Source: Theocolax elegans (Eukaryota > Arthropoda > Insecta > Hymenoptera > Cerocephalidae). Taken from it: 64,000 bases of DNA. Shown piece after piece: positions 60,202-64,000 of the stretch. The stretch lies in assembly GCA_026168455.1 (NCBI GenBank), contig CM047429.1:53141027-53205026 (forward strand). Reading direction: 5' to 3'. How positions within the stretch are numbered: position 1 is the first letter of the stretch; every line of letters begins with the position of its first letter. The notes under the pieces were generated by a model. That model searched no databases and had not been told where the DNA came from. It was given only the letters and a program-made list of their open reading frames with translations. A program made the translations under genes and the position numbers.

Positions 60202-60376
60202 CGGTTACACAAAGGGCCAGAGTAGTAAACAAAAAGCCTGGTTTTTCGTCAAAGACAGTTCAGCGACGAGCCGTCAGCAACGTCAAAAGCGAAAGCCTGC
60301 GTCAAAGGCATCAAAGCCCGCGCAGAGTCTCGGAAATGGAATAGCGAGTATACAAGCGGACGCAAAATGATCGCGG

Positions 60377-60399
60377 CGGGGGAGGGGGAGGGGGTCAGG
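60377..60399 (+). repeat. Potential G-quadruplex tract
   Basis: Three runs of five G separated by single A, then GGG after TCA. It matches the G-quadruplex pattern. Confidence 0.6.
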
Positions 60400-60641
60400 G
60401 AGGAAGAAAGGCGCACGCGCATCGAAAAATCCAACCGCTCAACGAAGCGGCCATCGCGTAAATTCGCGCAATGTTGTAATTGCATCGTTCATAATTACAC
60501 GCGCCGAAGTTGCGTGCACCCCTGCGCTCCAAGTTGCTGCCAGTCGTTCGCGTAATTACACGTCGATCAAATAACTAACGAACCGAACGTGCCAGCAGCC
60601 CGGTCAAGTCGCGCCCCGTTCCTATTTCTCGCTCACTCTCT

Positions 60642-60642
60642 T

Positions 60643-60676
<34 letters not shown>
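60642..60676. repeat. C11 plus CT microsatellite
   Basis: Eleven consecutive C residues followed by about twelve CT units, a homopyrimidine tract that can form triplex DNA. Confidence 0.85.
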
Positions 60677-60910
60677 TTCTGACCCGCCAACTTTTCTGGT
60701 TCACGAAGCGCTTTTGTATAACTACGAGCTTTTCGATGCCCGAATAACGGATGCACGCGCATGCACGCACCTCGCAATAGACCGACACTCGTCCAACGAT
60801 ACGAAACTTAAGTTTTGGGAGTTAAGTGATTGCTGCTTTTCTTTTCTTTCCGGTGGATGCAAGTTTTCTTGGTCATCTAACTCGGAATTTTCTTTAAATT
60901 CTTGAGAACA

Positions 60911-62072
60911 CCCAAAATACGTGGAGCTTATTTAACAAGGAAAGTATCGATTACCTTTAAAAAATAGATTCTACTTATCTGAGAGTCCATCCATGTAACT
61001 TTACCTGAAATGATTTTCGTAGTCTTAAACTTTGTTTTCTAATTATGTACCCGATTGTGCAGTCAAAATTGATTGTATAATATTCACTTTAATTAACTTT
61101 TACATTGTAATTATTACAGTAAATTTCAAAAAGTAACAATTATTATTCTTCTGCTAAATTATTCATAAACCTGTATCGGAATCCTTTAATTTATTATAAC
61201 TAATTAACTAATCACAATAACTAATTTTTTTTCATATTTTGCAGATCTATTTAATACATAAAGAAAGAATATAGATTTTACGAAATTTTATTACGAAAAT
61301 AGCACTTATTACTTAAAGTCTTAAATATCTACATGTTATTATGCATTCATTATTATTATAATTCAAACTCTATTATTTTTGCTTTTAAAGTTTTATCTCT
61401 ATACATCAAATTTTATTCTCCGAAGTTTATTTAAATGAATAAAATGAGTAAAACATCGATCGATAATGCCATATTTACATTAGACCTTTTGAAAAATTAG
61501 CAATCCCAATTGTTAAGGATAAACTGTGCAATAGAAATAATGCATTCCTAAATGCGACATGTAAATTGTTCAAAAATTCAATTAAATAAATTAAATAAAA
61601 AAAATATATTTTACATATAATAAACTAATTTATTTAATTCTGATACAAATTAAAACTAAACATATTAGATAATTATAGTGCTTTTAATATTTATATAAAT
61701 ATTTTTTCGATTAAGAATCGATCTAACATACTCGCGCAAGTCCACATCATGAATATTTTGCGAAAATTTATTTGCAACTTGCGCGTGCAATTTCAACGAA
61801 ATTCAATTTCAACAGTCAGTGTTTGTCGAACGGAGGCATTATTTATTCAATCGAGCAATATGCTCTAGCTAATCGATATACAAAAATAACAGCCAGTAGT
61901 TTTTACTCTACTTTAATCGTACAGATCAGACTCAAAGCTATTTTCACTTGCCTCAATAATCAAAATCTTAAGATCTAGAAACTTGTATTATTTAAAATAG
62001 ACAACGCAATCCAACATTATTAAAAATTACACTACTATATCCTTTCTTTGGTTAGTTATTTTCTATAGTTAA
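60911..62072. other. AT-rich DNA, nothing recognised
   Basis: AT-rich. The acceptor-like TTTTTTTTCATATTTTGCAG ends at 61245 but is followed by a stop-rich A/T sequence. A 68-codon + frame at 61772-61978 is not recognised. Confidence 0.6.
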
Positions 62073-62454
62073 CGGGATGTCGGACCCAAGTTACAGGAAT
62101 CTGCACCTTTCAACCCAAAAATTATATCTAAAATATTGCATTAAAAATCTGAACAAAATTTATACTGATAGCTGAAAACATAAGGAAGGGCTTGACGTTT
62201 TGATTTTTTAATGAAAAAACATTTCTTAAATAATAATTGAGTAAACAATGTTTGGTCGGTAATTATTAGTCAAAACAAAGCATAATTTTTCAACCCAAAC
62301 ATCGTGATCAAATTATGGATTTACAAATCTGGAAAAATTTGAGTATAATATTTAATACATGCCTAAAGGCTTGACGTTTGACGTTGTTTAAAAACTTTAT
62401 TCATTTGTTTATAAAAAAAGTACAAAATTACCATTTTCTGGGTCCGACATCCGC
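62073..62454. mobile_element. MITE-like element: 14 bp TIRs around a 180 bp tandem dimer
   Basis: GGATGTCGGACCCA at 62075-62088 is perfectly inverted as TGGGTCCGACATCC at 62439-62452. Inside, TTCAACCCA recurs at 62109 and 62289, and GGCTTGACGTTT recurs at 62189 and 62368. Offsets of 180 and 179 nt, with partial similarity between, show two diverged ~180 bp monomers. No open frame is present. No convincing target-site duplication is visible (TTAA on the left, TTATT on the right), so the superfamily is unassigned. Confidence 0.65.
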
Positions 62455-64000
62455 TTATTGTATGATTATTAAATCTTTTATAATTTTAAATATTAACTGC
62501 AGTTTTATAGATTTTTAACACATTTTTAAATAAACTCCAGGCAAGTAAGATTTTTAAAAAATATATATTTGGGTTAATAAAATTATCGTGAAATGAACGA
62601 TTACAAATATAGTAAGAGTTGAAGCTTATTTAATACTAAACAATTCTGTCAGAGAGTAGTTCAATCTTAATCTGATGGGCATCTTCTATCTAATATCGTA
62701 ATAAATGACATATTTATTCCCCGAGGATCCTAAATAAAGGATCTTCAAGACTAATTAACCTGTGACCTAAAACAAGAATATTATACCGGTCAAAGATTGA
62801 ATAGCGTAAAATAAGTGTTAACCTAAAATTTAGTGCTACCTTTTATTTTTTATTCCATCAACTTGATTTAATACTGCATATCGACGATTGAGAGGAAGAA
62901 TTCAAATATCAAGGACATTTTCAAGTACTTTTTTATTCGTCAAGTAAACATATCTTTTTAATTAGGGAAAAATATCAATAACATCACGTTGAAGATATTT
63001 TCAACTTGTTATTCGATATAGACGTATTTTAGAGAATAAATACATGTTTACATATTTATTAGTTTTTAACGCATTAATATCGTCATTTTAAAGAAAAAAC
63101 GTATCAAAACATAAGTCAAATAAAAGTAACTTTTAAAAAATTCAATCATCTTTAAGCACCTAAATGAGTTTAGTTTCTTTATTAATATTATTTTCATTAA
63201 AGCTTATTATTATCAACAATTAAAACTTTTTTATTTTATTATCGTATTAAAACTATTAAAATTTTTGGTATAGTTAGTATAAAAAACAGTAATTTTTTTA
63301 AGTAGTTTTTCCAAAATACGTAAAATTTGACATTACGTACTTACTTTAAGTTGCCACTTCATACATATAATAAAAAAGTATTTTGCAATGTCGTGGAAGT
63401 ACCACTAGAAAATTTTAAAAGATAATATATTTGAAATGGAACCTTCTTTATCTGTGCTGCGAAGTGCGAACCTTCTTCAACCGGATTGTAAGATATGACC
63501 TTCCTCTCGATCATCGCATCGATATTATATAATTTAATTTAATTTTAAATACCGTGTGCATATATATTATAAATTAAAACTCTGTAATGAATTCGAAAAC
63601 TATATTCAATTAATGACTATAAATGTTCTATAAGATGGACTATGAGAAAAATTAATTTTTTTACAAATTAAAATTACATTACTATCTCTCCATAGTATAA
63701 CTATCAATAACATAACTGAATTTCATGGAATAACAAGAAAGTTATCGATCTCCAAAGTTTACGAACAAATTAAAATTTATTGAAATTTATTTCAAATTAA
63801 CAAAATTTTTCATTTACCAAATTGATTCAACATTCGAGTATACTTAATAATCCTAATGGAGTGCCACCGGTATCCTAAGACACTCGCAATATCTTCGTTT
63901 AAAAAATAGTTAAAGACAAATGACACAGCATAAAAGAAAAGTAAGGAAAGAGAAAATAAATGTTTATAGCGGGTGTTCAATTCGTATAGGCACAGCTATA
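62455..64000. other. AT-rich DNA to window end
   Basis: AT-rich. Slightly balanced patches at 62660-62800 (AGGATC words in direct repeat) and 63430-63530, where a 27-codon + frame is too short and context-free to call. The final bases (GGGTGTTCAATTCG) may begin another repeat that lies outside the window. Confidence 0.5.

Larger units (their letters stand above)
59921..60910. other. CpG-rich island, likely regulatory
   Basis: 59940-60310 is repeat-poor with many short A/T and CpG words, including a perfect CRE. 60360-60600 is GC-rich with opposed 62-78 codon frames, which I reject. A G-rich and a C/CT-rich tract lie at 60377 and 60642. Confidence 0.4.

Noticed and set aside
23782..62685. Shared word ATGGGCATCTT at about 23783 and 62675
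   Set aside because: An 11 bp match is expected many times by chance in 64 kb and the flanks do not align.
1..64000. CRISPR arrays, operons, prophage or plasmid functions
   Set aside because: The composition, microsatellites and lack of dense long frames indicate eukaryotic nuclear DNA. No regularly spaced repeats were seen.

Overview
This 64 kb window looks like non-coding DNA from an insect nuclear genome. A hymenopteran such as an ant, bee or wasp is my best guess, but that is inference. Very AT-rich stretches alternate with CpG-rich islands of about 0.5-3 kb. CpG is not depleted in the islands, there are many GA/CT, CA/GT and TA microsatellites, and there are no bacterial-style genes, operons or ribosome binding sites. 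Conceptual translations over 100 codons exist, but they lie in GC-rich or low-complexity DNA, are often open on both strands, and show no domain I recognise. I therefore call no complete protein gene, and I found no tRNA, rRNA, snRNA or known microRNA by eye.

The most economical reading is a long intron, or an intron plus flanking intergenic DNA, of a gene on the + strand. Three things point that way. Two sites (around 5443 and 51835) have the layout of recursive-splice (ratchet) points: a polypyrimidine tract and CAG joined directly to GTGAGT, with a second strong donor (GTAAGT) 58 and 45 nt downstream. A weaker third site lies near 14900. A short, sharply bounded, coding-like block at about 59524-59625 reads as a protein C-terminus or a small internal exon in an otherwise AT-rich stretch. 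A second, weaker exon candidate with a strong acceptor starts at 34615.

Mobile-element remnants are small and non-autonomous. They are a 1.2 kb element at about 48302-49482 with long terminal inverted repeats and a reiterated motif; a 247 bp fold-back with two 96 bp arms at 26867-27113; a 380 bp element at about 62073-62454 built from two ~180 bp monomers inside 14 bp terminal repeats; a ~141 bp element at 8991-9131; and two insertions at 22.4-23.2 kb, each flanked by 17 bp direct repeats. One of those carries a hammerhead-like hairpin and the other has an A-rich tail.

The CpG-rich islands carry short dyads and transcription-factor-like sites (GATA pairs, a perfect CRE, homeodomain cores, palindromes, a 37 nt stem-loop). 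They are plausible cis-regulatory or conserved non-coding elements, which only cross-species alignment can confirm. Layout: islands at about 0.7-1.3, 2.9-3.4, 5.6-7.9, 9.4-10.7, 11.8-12.3, 13.0-14.9, 15.5-16.1, 16.8-20.0, 20.5-22.3, 27.2-28.1, 29.4-30.7, 32.3-33.0, 34.0-34.7, 35.4-36.1, 36.7-38.3, 39.4-42.0, 43.5-46.3, 46.8-48.0, 49.6-51.2, 52.0-53.4, 55.6-56.2, 57.0-58.0, 58.5-59.1 and 59.9-60.9 kb. AT-rich DNA fills the rest.
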